A stretch of 6,005 nt of DNA from Burkholderiales bacterium (GTDB taxonomy: Bacteria > Pseudomonadota > Gammaproteobacteria > Burkholderiales > Casimicrobiaceae). Made by a program: the position numbers and the translations under genes. Positions within the stretch are counted from its first letter, which is position 1. Each line of letters starts with the position of its first letter. Below, piece after piece: positions 5,747-6,005 of this stretch. The notes under the pieces were generated by a model that saw only the letters and a program-made list of their open reading frames with translations, ran no database searches and was not told the DNA's origin. The stretch is from contig JAICVH010000167.1 of the NCBI GenBank assembly GCA_025935435.1, positions 1-6,005 on the forward strand. The letters are read 5' to 3'.

Positions 5747-6005
5747 GTACCGTCGCGCCGGTCATTGCACCGCCCAACGCGCCGCGCTGGCCAGGGCTGC
5801 TGCCGATCGCCATCATCGGCATCCCCGTCGCGCTGAAGCTCGCCGGGCTCGCCCTTCCGAACGCGTGGATCATCTTCGCGCTGCTATTCGGCCTGATGCT
5901 GACCGGAATGCCGGTGTCGATTTCGCTCGGCCTCACCGTGCTCGTCTACCTGTTCGCCATGACGACGGTGCCGATCGAGTCGGTGGCCCTCAAGCTTTTC
6001 ACCGG
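5743..6005 (+). CDS. dctM: TRAP transporter large permease subunit DctM, partial at C-terminus
   Basis: DctM is the large membrane subunit, of about 12 helices in the ion transporter superfamily, that forms the translocation path with DctQ. Only the first 87 residues are in the window; family members have about 425-460, so most of the gene lies beyond 6005. It begins with a short polar leader (MSTVAPVIAPPNAPRW), a hydrophobic segment at about 18-38, and then the stretch WIIFALLFGLMLTGMPVSIS (42-61), which matches the usual DctM start (a run of F/L followed by G-x-P-V). Many DctM proteins begin directly at that point, so the first 40 residues are an extension that may add a membrane pass. The ATG overlaps the dctQ stop (ATGA) and follows GGGGAG (5731-5736) with six bases between. 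Confidence 0.88.
   Translation, partial: MSTVAPVIAPPNAPRWPGLLPIAIIGIPVALKLAGLALPNAWIIFALLFGLMLTGMPVSISLGLTVLVYLFAMTTVPIESVALKLFT

Overview
The window is high-GC bacterial chromosomal DNA that looks betaproteobacterial, most likely Burkholderiales. The base composition, the codon use (GCG, CGC and CTG preferred), the accA-tilS pair, and the type of DctPQM TRAP transporter all fit. No species is claimed. Coding density is high. I saw no rRNA, tRNA, CRISPR array, insertion sequence or phage gene.

Layout. (1) Positions 1-898, minus strand: the N-terminal five-sixths of a tartrate/D-malate dehydrogenase of the isocitrate/isopropylmalate dehydrogenase family, cut by the window edge. A perfect TATAAT lies just upstream. 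(2) Positions 899-1031: a divergent intergenic region. (3) Positions 1032-3854, plus strand: an EVE-domain protein, then accA (acetyl-CoA carboxylase carboxyltransferase alpha), then tilS (tRNA-Ile lysidine synthetase). accA and tilS overlap or abut. accA may also have its own promoter, giving a leaderless transcript. (4) Positions 3855-4043: an intergenic region with a hairpin after tilS, a short direct repeat, and a candidate sigma-70 promoter. (5) Positions 4044-6005, plus strand: a tripartite ATP-independent periplasmic transporter in the order dctP (binding protein), dctQ (small membrane subunit) and dctM (large membrane subunit, cut by the window edge). A strong intrinsic terminator hairpin sits between dctP and dctQ.

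How the genes fit together. AccA supplies malonyl-CoA for fatty acid synthesis, and TilS makes the AUA-reading tRNA-Ile; both are housekeeping. The flanking genes concern C4-dicarboxylates. DctPQM should import malate, succinate or fumarate, and the dehydrogenase should oxidise tartrate or D-malate. This suggests the housekeeping pair sits in an accessory dicarboxylate neighbourhood, although the dehydrogenase and transporter are not one operon.

I found no clearly new biological system. The points most worth a second look are the intra-operon terminator, the uncertain tilS start (a strong Shine-Dalgarno and GTGA start that are out of frame with TilS), the possible leaderless accA promoter, and the unusual neighbours of accA-tilS.
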